In this document: in pieces, positions 1-6,043 of the stretch
Position numbering within the stretch: position 1 is the stretch's first letter
How the letters are laid out: the number at the start of each line of letters is the position of its first letter
Origin: Marinilabilia sp. UBA5340
GTDB lineage: Bacteria > Bacteroidota > Bacteroidia > Bacteroidales > Marinilabiliaceae
Length of the DNA stretch: 23,097 bases
Direction: 5' to 3'
Assembly (NCBI GenBank): GCA_002411085.1
Contig: DHQK01000028.1
Span: 11,635 to 34,731 of the forward strand
Made by a program: the position numbers and the translations under genes
The notes under the pieces: generated by a model
Told to the model about the DNA's origin: nothing
The model's database searches: none
The model's input: the letters and a program-made list of their open reading frames with translations, nothing else

Positions 1-184
1 GGGTAACGGCACGCAGGTCTCGTGCAATCTTTAAAAGCTCCCGGTCAGGGAGGTGTTTTTCCCGTAACTGCATCATGCTGATGTTGTTTTCCACACATTT
101 TTCAGCGATGGTAGTGTAGGGGAGCAGAGGCTGGGTAATTATGATATAGATACCCGGGTATTGAATGTTAGAATCCTGCATCAT
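1..184 (-). CDS. thiE: Thiamine-phosphate synthase, 5' part (cut by window edge)
   Basis: This is the N-terminal part (about 61 codons) of a gene that continues beyond base 1. Translation from the ATG at 184 reads MMQDSNIQYPGIYIIITQP, followed further on by a MMQLREKHLPDREL segment. The first stretch fits strand beta-1 of the ThiE TIM barrel, and the QLREK box is the pyrophosphate/pyrimidine-binding signature of thiamine-phosphate synthase. In this family the enzyme joins HMP pyrophosphate to the thiazole phosphate to give thiamine phosphate in the cytoplasm. The start lies only 3 bases after the stop of the THI4-type gene, so the two are almost certainly co-transcribed and under the same TPP riboswitch. 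A second ATG follows directly, so the exact start is ambiguous by one codon. The call rests on a short fragment, but motif and context agree. Confidence 0.85.
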   Translation of the reverse strand, partial: MMQDSNIQYPGIYIIITQPLLPYTTIAEKCVENNISMMQLREKHLPDRELLKIARDLRAVT

Positions 185-187
185 ACT

Positions 188-985
188 TTAATTTTTGGCA
201 GATTCAAGGGCTGAGTTTTTAGCGAGCTTTTCAGAAATTATCCCGGCCACTTTTTGTCCAGAAAGCAACATCCCGCCAAAAATTGGCCCCATGCGATAAC
301 TTCCGCTGGTTCCGTTGGCCGCCATGCCTGAAACAAATAGCCCGGGAAAAACTTCTTTGGTATTATCCACTGTGGTTCTCTCAGCTTCTTCCACCGCCAG
401 TGATCGTTCTCCCATGACCGCACCTGACGGAGTATCGATTTTTATATCGTTTTTGCGTGCCACCGTGTGTACGATTTCACAGTCGTGACCTGTTCCGTCA
501 ATAACGGCTTTGGCCATGATGATAAGCGGATCCACATGCATTCCTTCTCGGTGAACCGGAGCCCAGTTAATTACCAGTCCGCTCACTTGGTCGTTGTGAA
601 AGACCACATCTTCGATGGAGGTACAGTTGAAAATCTTTGCTCCGGCTTTGGTAGCATGATAGGTAAGGGCTGAGGTTGCATGCACCGAATCAACGGTATA
701 GTAATCATCGCGGTAATGTTTGTATTGGATCTCCAACTCCTCAAGAATGTGCAGGGCTTCTTTCTGTACCATGATCTCGTTGAACATCATGGCACCACCC
801 CACATACCCCCGCCGGGAGCGAGTTTGCGTTCAAAAAGAGCCACTTTTTGTCCTTTTTTGGACAGGTAATAAGCAGCAATCAGTCCGGAAGGTCCACCCC
901 CGACAATGGCAACATCAACAGCAAGGTTTTCTTTGAGTTTTGAAAAGTAGGAATCGATGATTCCTGAAGACACAATTTGTTCCAT
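188..985 (-). CDS. thi4: THI4-family thiazole synthase (probably sulfide-dependent)
   Basis: A 265-residue FAD/NAD-fold protein matching the THI4 family, which builds the ADP-thiazole precursor of thiamin from NAD and glycine. Visible features are the dinucleotide-binding VGGGPSG (residues 28-34), FERK at the end of the second strand, the GGGMWGG loop (58-64), the TGHD segment (165-168), and the C-terminal RMGPIFGGMLLSGQKVA block (231-247). Yeast Thi4 is a suicide enzyme that gives up the sulfur of an active-site cysteine. Prokaryotic THI4 proteins often lack this residue and use free sulfide catalytically. Here an ungapped match to the yeast segment puts valine at that position, with His173 two residues before it, which suggests the sulfide-using type. 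Cys169 is close by, so this needs a proper alignment. The gene sits between a TPP riboswitch and thiE, which supports the thiamin role. Confidence 0.9.
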   Translation of the reverse strand: MEQIVSSGIIDSYFSKLKENLAVDVAIVGGGPSGLIAAYYLSKKGQKVALFERKLAPGGGMWGGAMMFNEIMVQKEALHILEELEIQYKHYRDDYYTVDSVHATSALTYHATKAGAKIFNCTSIEDVVFHNDQVSGLVINWAPVHREGMHVDPLIIMAKAVIDGTGHDCEIVHTVARKNDIKIDTPSGAVMGERSLAVEEAERTTVDNTKEVFPGLFVSGMAANGTSGSYRMGPIFGGMLLSGQKVAGIISEKLAKNSALESAKN

Positions 986-1082
986 AGTGAATGATTTTAA
1001 TTAATTGTTTAATAATCAGTAATGAGTAAGTATGAACGGCCTTTTTTGTCAAAATCGGGGCGTTGAAAATTTTTGATCCGGA

Positions 1083-1099
1083 GTTAACTTGTTGTTAAC
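1083..1099. other. GTTAAC dyad in the thi leader
   Basis: Two copies of the self-complementary hexamer GTTAAC are separated by TTGTT (1083-1088 and 1094-1099). They can pair as a 6-bp hairpin or form a two-fold symmetric protein site. The element lies in the roughly 225-base leader between the TPP aptamer and the thi4 start, so it could belong to the expression platform or be an unrelated operator. No function is shown by the sequence. Confidence 0.35.
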
Positions 1100-1210
1100 C
1101 AGGATTCAAAATATCAAGAACCAACAAAAGTTTGGCAAAAAGAGGCCTTTTAGACAAAACTCATAAATCTATGGAGTACATAAGTAAAAAGGAGAGCATA
1201 CGACGAAACA

Positions 1211-1288
1211 CGTCTTCCCTTCGCAGGCATTACCCTGAGCAGGTTTAAAGGGTATGATCTCAGCCTTTAAATAAGGCACCCCCAGATT
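1211..1288 (-). promoter_or_regulatory. TPP riboswitch (THI box)
   Basis: Read on the minus strand, the segment holds the conserved THI-box elements in order: GGGGGTGCC at the 5' side of P1/P2, GGCTGAGA (complement of 1258-1265), ATACCC, AACCTG, GGTAATGCC and GCGAAGGGAAG. The pairing order 5' GGGTGCC...GGCTGAGA...ACCTG...TAATGCCTGCGAAGGGA 3' is that of the TPP aptamer. In this class, bound thiamin pyrophosphate lowers expression of biosynthesis genes. The genes downstream are thi4 and thiE, as expected. The aptamer ends about 225 bases before the thi4 start, a long leader in which I could not identify an obvious terminator or a helix sequestering the ribosome site. Confidence 0.93.
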
Positions 1289-1301
1289 GTTTTTGGTATT
1301 A

Positions 1302-1309
1302 CAAATGTA
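1302..1309 (-). promoter_or_regulatory. Promoter -7 element of the thi operon
   Basis: On the minus strand this is TACATTTG, a perfect match to the Bacteroidota TAnnTTTG element. Initiation would be expected about 6 bases downstream, near 1296, just before the TPP aptamer. No good TTTG -33 element was seen. Confidence 0.6.
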
Positions 1310-1340
1310 GGATTAGTTTTTACAGGAATGAAGAGTAATA

Positions 1341-1373
1341 GCAAAAAAAACGCTGTGACCATGCCACAGCGTT
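1341..1373 (-). terminator. Rho-independent terminator of the aldo/keto reductase gene
   Basis: The 9-bp arms AACGCTGTG (1349-1357) and CACAGCGTT (1365-1373) enclose a 7-base loop. On the minus strand the stem is followed by eight T (complement of 1343-1350). It begins 24 bases after the stop codon at 1398, so it separates this gene from the thi operon. Confidence 0.92.
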
Positions 1374-1397
1374 GAATAAAATGTTTGCCGGATTGCA

Positions 1398-2384
1398 CTA
1401 CCAGCGTTGATGTACATCTGCTTTGATGTATTTCTCATAAATGTCATTCATCGCCTGAAATTTGTTCTGTGATAATTCAGGCAGGTCGAATACGGATAAA
1501 TTGGATTTTACATGATCGACCGAGGAAGCACCGGGGATGATACAGCTGACCTCTTTGAATTGCAGAATCCATTGCAGCGCTAAAGGAGCCAGGTTTTCCT
1601 GTCCGGGGAACAGTGTTTTAAGCTCGTCCACAGCTTTCAGTCCCTTGTCAAAGTCAATTCCTGCAAAGGTTTCTCCTTTATCGAAGGCTGCTCCGTCCCG
1701 GTTGAAATTCCGGTGATCTTCTGCATCAAAAGTCGTGTTGGAATCGAACTTTCCGGTAAGCAAGCCACTGGCCAAAGGTACTCTGACGATGATACCTACG
1801 TCTTTTTTAGCTGCTTCTTTGAAAAACAGTTCTTTGGGACGTTGTCGGAAAACATTGAAAATAATTTGTACCGTACTGACGTTGGGATACTCAATGGCTT
1901 TGATGGCTTCTTCAACTTTTTCAACACTTACTCCCAGGTTTTTGATTTTTCCCTGGTCTTTCAGTTTATCGAAGCGTTCGAAAATCTCCGGACGATAATA
2001 AACATCAGTGGGCGGGCAGTGCAACTGGATCAGATCCAATGCATCAAGCCCGGTTCTCTTCAGACTGTCTTCCACAAATTTTTGGAGTACATCGGGCTGA
2101 TATCCTTCATTGACATGAGGATTGATCTGACGGCCGCATTTGGAGGCCACATAAATATCCTCTGAGCGTGAACGCACGACACGCCCTACTGCTTTTTCGC
2201 TTAAACCGTTTTCATATACATCTGCGGTATCAATAAAATTCACGCCATTGTCAATGGCAGTGTTGATGATTTCATCAGCTTTTTTATCGTCAAAGCCTGA
2301 CCCCCATTTTCCTCCGACCTGCCAGGTTCCAAGAGAAATTTCCGAGATCTTAAGTCCTGTCTTTCCTAAAGTTCTGTAATTCAT
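1398..2384 (-). CDS. Aldo/keto reductase
   Basis: A 328-residue soluble NADPH-dependent oxidoreductase of the aldo/keto reductase TIM-barrel superfamily. The start MNYRTLGKTGLKISEISLGT is the classic beginning of the family. The catalytic tetrad is visible: Asp52 and Tyr57 in DTADVYENG, Lys82 in VASKCG, and His122 in LIQLHCP. The C-terminal cofactor-binding part contains IIPGASSVDHVKSN. The length is normal and there is no signal peptide, so it is cytoplasmic. The physiological substrate cannot be told from sequence; members reduce aldehydes, ketones or sugars. It is monocistronic, with its own promoter and a strong terminator. Family assignment is secure, the specific function is not. Confidence 0.93.
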   Translation of the reverse strand: MNYRTLGKTGLKISEISLGTWQVGGKWGSGFDDKKADEIINTAIDNGVNFIDTADVYENGLSEKAVGRVVRSRSEDIYVASKCGRQINPHVNEGYQPDVLQKFVEDSLKRTGLDALDLIQLHCPPTDVYYRPEIFERFDKLKDQGKIKNLGVSVEKVEEAIKAIEYPNVSTVQIIFNVFRQRPKELFFKEAAKKDVGIIVRVPLASGLLTGKFDSNTTFDAEDHRNFNRDGAAFDKGETFAGIDFDKGLKAVDELKTLFPGQENLAPLALQWILQFKEVSCIIPGASSVDHVKSNLSVFDLPELSQNKFQAMNDIYEKYIKADVHQRW

Positions 2385-2464
2385 GATTACGTGGTTTATT
2401 TTGTTTTTTGGATTGACTGTGATTTGGGTTGAAAAAATGCAATCGATTGCTTTGTTTGGTAGGT

Positions 2465-2472
2465 CAAATTTA
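2465..2472 (-). promoter_or_regulatory. Possible -7 element for the aldo/keto reductase gene
   Basis: The minus strand reads TAAATTTG, a full match to TAnnTTTG, about 80 bases before the start codon. The surroundings are AT-rich and no -33 element is clear, so a chance match is possible. Confidence 0.4.
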
Positions 2473-2606
2473 CAAAATAATAGCGAGCATAAAAATAGAA
2501 GCGTGCGTGGTTGCTTAAGTGTTATATATCCAGTTTATATACTGGTTGAGAAGAATGCTGATTTTTGTCTTTTTGTGTTTCAGTTTTATTTCAGAAACTG
2601 AAATAC

Positions 2607-2614
2607 TATTTTTG
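2607..2614 (+). promoter_or_regulatory. Possible -7 element for mntP
   Basis: TATTTTTG with TTTT at 2584-2587, 19 bases upstream, resembles the Bacteroidota promoter layout. It would give a leader of about 15 bases. Two small hairpins (CCAGT/ACTGG at 2530-2545 and TTTCAG/CTGAAA just before this element) lie upstream. The yybP-ykoY riboswitch often found before mntP is not recognisable. Confidence 0.45.
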
Positions 2615-2635
2615 CTGCTCACTTTTTCAGGCAAT

Positions 2636-3199
2636 ATGAATATTTCTTCTTTTATTATTCTTGGGGTAGGACTGTCGGTCGACAGCCTGGCAGCAAGTAT
2701 TACTACCGGAGCATGTTCCATTAAACTCAGGGTTTCACAAATTATCAGAGTGGCTTTTTATATGGCAGCATTTCAGGCATCCATGCCCTTGATTGGTTGG
2801 TTCATCGGAAGCAGTTTTAAAGGTGTAGTTGCAGCCTATGATCACTGGATAGCACTTTTTTTATTGGGTGCTATTGGTGGGAAACTGATTTATGACGGAT
2901 TGAGAAAAGCAGAGGAGGAAGCTTCCTGTCTTTGTCCCTCCAATCGTCTTGTGCTTGCGGGTATGGCCCTGGCAACAAGTGTGGATGCCCTGGTTGTAGG
3001 CATCGGATTTGGGGTGTTGAATATCAATATATGGATGGCTGTGACCGTGATTGGAATTACTACTTTTCTTTTTTCTTTAACAGGGGTTTTGCTGGGGATG
3101 TCTATCGGTGAACGTATCAACAAAGGAATAGAAATTTTTGGTGGATTGGTTCTGATAGGGCTTGGAATTCATATTTTTCTGTTACATACTGTTGAATAA
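2636..3199 (+). CDS. mntP: Putative manganese efflux pump MntP
   Basis: I start at the ATG at 2636, which gives 187 residues, the usual MntP length. An open frame extends 39 codons further upstream but is poor sequence for this family. The protein is an inner-membrane transporter with about six hydrophobic segments in two similar halves. Each half has the family hallmark with a membrane-buried aspartate: LSVDSLAAS (Asp16) and TSVDALVVG (Asp117). A hydrophilic loop around residues 88-103 carries the CLC pair. Members of this family export Mn2+ and protect against manganese excess. The gene is divergent from the aldo/keto reductase and is followed after 167 bases by a DUF996 gene. Substrate specificity is by family only. 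Confidence 0.9.
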   Translation: MNISSFIILGVGLSVDSLAASITTGACSIKLRVSQIIRVAFYMAAFQASMPLIGWFIGSSFKGVVAAYDHWIALFLLGAIGGKLIYDGLRKAEEEASCLCPSNRLVLAGMALATSVDALVVGIGFGVLNINIWMAVTVIGITTFLFSLTGVLLGMSIGERINKGIEIFGGLVLIGLGIHIFLLHTVE

Positions 3200-3366
3200 A
3201 TAGAATAAATATTTTAATTTAGGAATCCCTTTTTGAACGGCATTTTGATTTAAGCTGACATTTTAATTCGTTAGTAATTAGTGGGTTGCTTGTTTTTTTG
3301 TCTCAGTTATTTCGGGTATTCGGATTCTATCCGTAAACCTTTTATTTCTAATCAATATGAGTCATT

Positions 3367-3942
3367 ATGAAGAAACAAGCTATTACATTAGGACGTATAG
3401 GCATCCTTTTGCCTATCGCAAGTTTTATTCCTTTAGTGGGATCTGTTGCCGGATTGGCATCTTTAATTCTATTGCTGATGTCGTATCATCAGTTTTCTAA
3501 AGTTTATGAGAATCCTCCGATTTTTAAGAAAGCATTGATTGGATATTTGGTTCCGATAATTGCTACAATTATTGGAACAATAGTTATTTTGATAGGTGCC
3601 GGATCTGCTTTTGTTACTTTATCAGGGGGTGGGTTTGACCCTGAAAATATTCAACAGTTAATGACTGTTTTATTTGAAAGTGGTGTTACCATTTTCGGCC
3701 TATTGTTAATGTTAGTTGGTAGTATTATTGGAGCCTTCTATATGTTTCAGGGTTTGAAAGCTCTGGCTGCTTCATCAGGTGTAAATACCTTTAAAACTGC
3801 CGGACTGCTCTATTTTATCGGAGCCATAGGGCTTTTGTTGTTTGGTCTTGGAGCTATTGTGATGTTTGTTGCATGGATTATTCACATTGTTGCCTATTTT
3901 TCCATACAGCATGAAGAGCCGGTGGTGGAACAAGCGGTATAA
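3367..3942 (+). CDS. DUF996-like integral membrane protein
   Basis: A 191-residue protein with about four or five hydrophobic segments: roughly residues 8-38, 57-85, 105-135 and 142-178. The layout, with ILLPIASFIPLVGSVAGLASLILLLMS followed by a short polar stretch containing YENPPIFKKALIGY, resembles the DUF996 family of small membrane proteins, whose function is unknown. It has no lipobox or catalytic motif. An out-of-frame ATG lies 10 bases upstream, and the start chosen gives a natural MKKQ beginning. The gene stands alone and ends at a strong terminator. I did not find a perfect -7 motif upstream. Family assignment is moderate, from pattern memory rather than search. Confidence 0.75.
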   Translation: MKKQAITLGRIGILLPIASFIPLVGSVAGLASLILLLMSYHQFSKVYENPPIFKKALIGYLVPIIATIIGTIVILIGAGSAFVTLSGGGFDPENIQQLMTVLFESGVTIFGLLLMLVGSIIGAFYMFQGLKALAASSGVNTFKTAGLLYFIGAIGLLLFGLGAIVMFVAWIIHIVAYFSIQHEEPVVEQAV

Positions 3943-3973
3943 GAATCTTTCTTTATTATAACAGTATATCAGA

Positions 3974-4003
3974 AAGCCCGGCCGATTATCGGTTGGGCTT
4001 TTT
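3974..4003 (+). terminator. Rho-independent terminator after the DUF996 gene
   Basis: A 12-bp stem pairs 3974-3985 with 3989-4000, including two G-T pairs, around the loop TTA. It ends in GGGCTTTTT. It lies 31 bases after the stop codon. Confidence 0.92.
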
Positions 4004-4207
4004 AGTAGTAAACTATTATGATAGCCTTCCCCAACGCTTAATTGTAAAAATCCAGGGTTTGTATTCTAAGAGAGTTGTGTTTTGCGTTGTTGTTTGTGAA
4101 ATCGGGTTGCTATCAGGTCTTTGGGGGAGTTGGAGGACTATTGCTCCAGTAGTGGTGGATATTTGAACCTCAGATAGTGAGTTTACATTTGCATTTGGGT
4201 GAGGCAT

Positions 4208-4237
4208 AAAAAAAGCCCGTCAAAACTTGACGGGCTT
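4208..4237 (-). terminator. Rho-independent terminator of the cold-shock gene
   Basis: Arms AAGCCCGTCAA (4213-4223) and TTGACGGGCTT (4227-4237) form a perfect 11-bp stem with loop AAC. On the minus strand a run of seven T follows (complement of 4208-4214). It lies 29 bases after the csp stop codon. The stretch 4004-4207, between this and the preceding terminator, holds no recognisable gene. Confidence 0.93.
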
Positions 4238-4266
4238 AATATTTTTAGCAAAGTAGAAAGATCTGA

Positions 4267-4458
4267 CTAAGCTAATTTCACATCTACAGCATTAAGACCT
4301 TTTCTACCTTCTGTAAGTTCAAAAGTTACTTCATCACCTTCGTTGACAGTGTCAATCAGTCCGGTGGCGTGTACAAAATACTCTTTTTGTGTTTCGTCTT
4401 CTTTAATAAAACCAAAACCTTTGGTTTCGTTAAAGAACTTTACTGTTCCTTTGTTCAT
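4267..4458 (-). CDS. Cold-shock protein, CspA family
   Basis: A 63-residue single cold-shock domain that binds single-stranded RNA and DNA and acts as an RNA chaperone in the cytoplasm. Visible features are the start MNKGTVKFFNETKGFGFI with RNP1 (KGFGFI, residues 13-18), RNP2 (YFVHAT, 27-32), and the closing strand GLNAVDVKL. The length is typical. The gene is monocistronic, ending at the strong terminator beside it. A -7-like element lies about 110 bases upstream, which would give a long leader like those through which cspA messages are often regulated. Whether it responds to cold is not shown, as many csp paralogues are constitutive. Confidence 0.95.
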   Translation of the reverse strand: MNKGTVKFFNETKGFGFIKEDETQKEYFVHATGLIDTVNEGDEVTFELTEGRKGLNAVDVKLA

Positions 4459-4571
4459 GATAAATGTTTAATAAAATTTGATGGGTGCAAGGTATGGTTT
4501 ATTTTTGGAAATCACATAGTTTTCCGGAAAAAATGATGCTTTTTCCCAAAAAATTACTTTTTGTAAATCCT

Positions 4572-4579
4572 CAAAACTA
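4572..4579 (-). promoter_or_regulatory. Possible -7 element of the cold-shock gene
   Basis: The minus strand reads TAGTTTTG, matching TAnnTTTG. It overlaps the last codon of the upstream lipoprotein gene and would start a leader of about 108 bases before the csp ATG. Confidence 0.4.
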
Positions 4580-5230
4580 ATTTTCATAGTTTGTCAATTC
4601 AATATAGTATTCTTCATTTTCATTGTACTTTATGTTGGCCATCAAAGGCAAAGGTACTTCCTGGTTGACACAGGTAGTCCAGGAAATTGATTCTTCCGAT
4701 TCTGCATCGTAATAGTCAGTTTCCACAATAAAACCTTCCCATCCGGCAATGGTTTGGGTGCCGGTAACGTTAAACTCGATTGAACTGCCCTCTATGGTGT
4801 AACTCCAGGAATTTCCTACTTCCAGCGACTGTCCGGCAAATGCTCCGAACCAGAATGGTTGATACAAAGTCATGCCAATTGGGGATTGACTCACCGCTGC
4901 TATAAAATTATCATTTACATTGTCGCTGGAATTTTGCATGAAACTAAAGTTCTGATTGTCCACATCGCCCGAAACTTCTACTTCAGGATCTCCAATATCA
5001 ATCCGAACCGATCCGGAAGAAGTGGGTGCACCGGATCCGTCGGTTATGGAAAAATCGTATTCATAAGCAGTGTTAGGTTCTAGTTGGTATGGCTCCCAGA
5101 CTTCTCCCTGGGAATTATCCGGATCATTCATGTCATCATTTTCGTCCTCATCGCAAGCGGTGAAGAATAATGCACCTGACGAAATAAAAACTATCAGAAG
5201 ATTTTGAATCAAAAATTTTGAACGTTTCAT
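4577..5230 (-). CDS. Surface-type lipoprotein of unknown function
   Basis: A 217-residue protein with a lipoprotein signal peptide: basic MKRSK start, hydrophobic core, and the lipobox FTAC with Cys26 as the acylation site. The residues after the cysteine are strongly acidic (CDEDENDDMNDPDNSQGE), resembling the export signal that sends Bacteroidota lipoproteins to the cell surface. The mature part is rich in beta-strand patterns, aromatic residues and Asn/Asp/Glu, with WSYTIEG and YYIELTNYEN segments, suggesting a compact beta-sandwich. I do not recognise the family. It lies upstream of the csp gene on the same strand, but an own promoter for csp seems likely. No perfect promoter motif was found here; TAACATTG at 5323-5330 (minus) is a one-mismatch candidate. 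Confidence 0.85.
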   Translation of the reverse strand: MKRSKFLIQNLLIVFISSGALFFTACDEDENDDMNDPDNSQGEVWEPYQLEPNTAYEYDFSITDGSGAPTSSGSVRIDIGDPEVEVSGDVDNQNFSFMQNSSDNVNDNFIAAVSQSPIGMTLYQPFWFGAFAGQSLEVGNSWSYTIEGSSIEFNVTGTQTIAGWEGFIVETDYYDAESEESISWTTCVNQEVPLPLMANIKYNENEEYYIELTNYEN

Positions 5231-5283
5231 AATTAATTAGTTTTTAAAACTGTCTAAAAAGTCATAAAATCCAGAGTATTTGT

Positions 5284-5308
5284 CATTCTGAACGTAGTGA
5301 AGGATCTG
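5284..5308. repeat. Dispersed CATTCTGAAC...GAAGGATCT repeat fragment
   Basis: The segment with CATTCTGAACGTAGTGAAGG followed by ATCT has the form of a short intergenic repeat that I recall from many bacterial genomes, including Bacteroidota. It is a single copy in this window, so its repeat nature is from general knowledge and would need a genome search. Confidence 0.4.
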
Positions 5309-5742
5309 TCTGTCATAAAGTTCAATGTTATGAAATATTCGACCAAACAAATCCTGTGACTTTTCGGGCAGCCTTTGGTTCCACATCTCTTTTTTTTATG
5401 GCTTTCCCTGAATATCTTTTCGATTTGAGGATAAGGAGCATACCCTTACCTGAAAGAAAAGGGTAAATTCTATGGGATACTGATGCGCTTTTCTTTCTTT
5501 GGCTGCAATATAGGAAAACCGGATCCATTTGTCCAGTAAATACAGGTCTTTGTTGGTTTTAAATGTTAATATACCTGAAAATCAATGGTTAACGCTGATG
5601 AGAGGTGTTGTTATTGTCATTCACAAATGATTTTTTACCGTTAGCAAATTAATACAGCAAAACATATCGGGAGGAACTAAATTTCATTTCGAAAACATAT
5701 ACAACAGAAGCTGAACGTGTTTTCATCAAAGTCAAGGGCCAT

Positions 5743-5759
5743 AATGCTTTTCAAGCATT
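5743..5759. promoter_or_regulatory. Perfect dyad AATGCTT-TTC-AAGCATT
   Basis: Two perfect 7-bp arms flank a 3-base centre, about 285 bases upstream of the curlin start. It could be an operator for a dimeric regulator, or a hairpin. Its position in the long gap before the curlin genes is the only functional hint. Confidence 0.35.
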
Positions 5760-5779
5760 CTATTATGTGTTTAATCAAT

Positions 5780-5791
5780 TTTCCCGGGAAA
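5780..5791. promoter_or_regulatory. Perfect 12-bp palindrome TTTCCCGGGAAA
   Basis: A fully self-complementary 12-mer, 20 bases after the preceding dyad and in the same intergenic region. It is a plausible protein-binding site, but no regulator can be named. Confidence 0.35.
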
Positions 5792-6043
5792 CTAAATTGA
5801 AAAATGCATGGTTTTCTTTTTGAAGATGGGGTAGTAAAAGTATTCTTAGATTATTCTTCTTGATTTTCGCTTTTCCAAGTCGAATGGCGTGTAATTTCTT
5901 AGGTATGTTTCGGATGTGGTAATATGTTGTGAAAGTTACTGGTTTCCGAAAGAGGAATTAGTATGCGCTTTTCCAGGCAGATAGAGCTTAGATTAAGGAA
6001 GAAAAAAGATTCTAAACAATTATCTAACATTAAAATTACTATT

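Larger units (their letters stand above)
5231..6043. other. 813-bp intergenic region before the curlin genes
   Basis: No convincing gene was found. The left part has a copy of a dispersed CATTCTGAAC-type repeat (5284-5308) and a low-quality minus-strand open frame (5328-5528). The middle has a 57-codon stop-to-stop open stretch without a usable start (5653-5823). It also has two strong dyads at 5743-5759 and 5780-5791. The right part is the probable regulatory region of the curlin genes and contains only near-matches to the -7 motif, such as TATGTTTC at 5904-5911. Confidence 0.6.

Noticed and set aside
2400..2635. yybP-ykoY manganese riboswitch before mntP
   Set aside because: This class often precedes mntP, but its conserved loop sequences could not be found here; only two short hairpins are present.
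4016..4207. 63-codon minus-strand open frame between two terminators
   Set aside because: Its ATG lies directly at the T tract of the csp terminator, it has no recognisable promoter or ribosome site, and the protein resembles nothing I know.
5328..5528. 66-codon minus-strand open frame in the gap before the curlin genes
   Set aside because: Basic, low-quality sequence without domain signs, next to a dispersed repeat. More likely a decayed or non-coding stretch.
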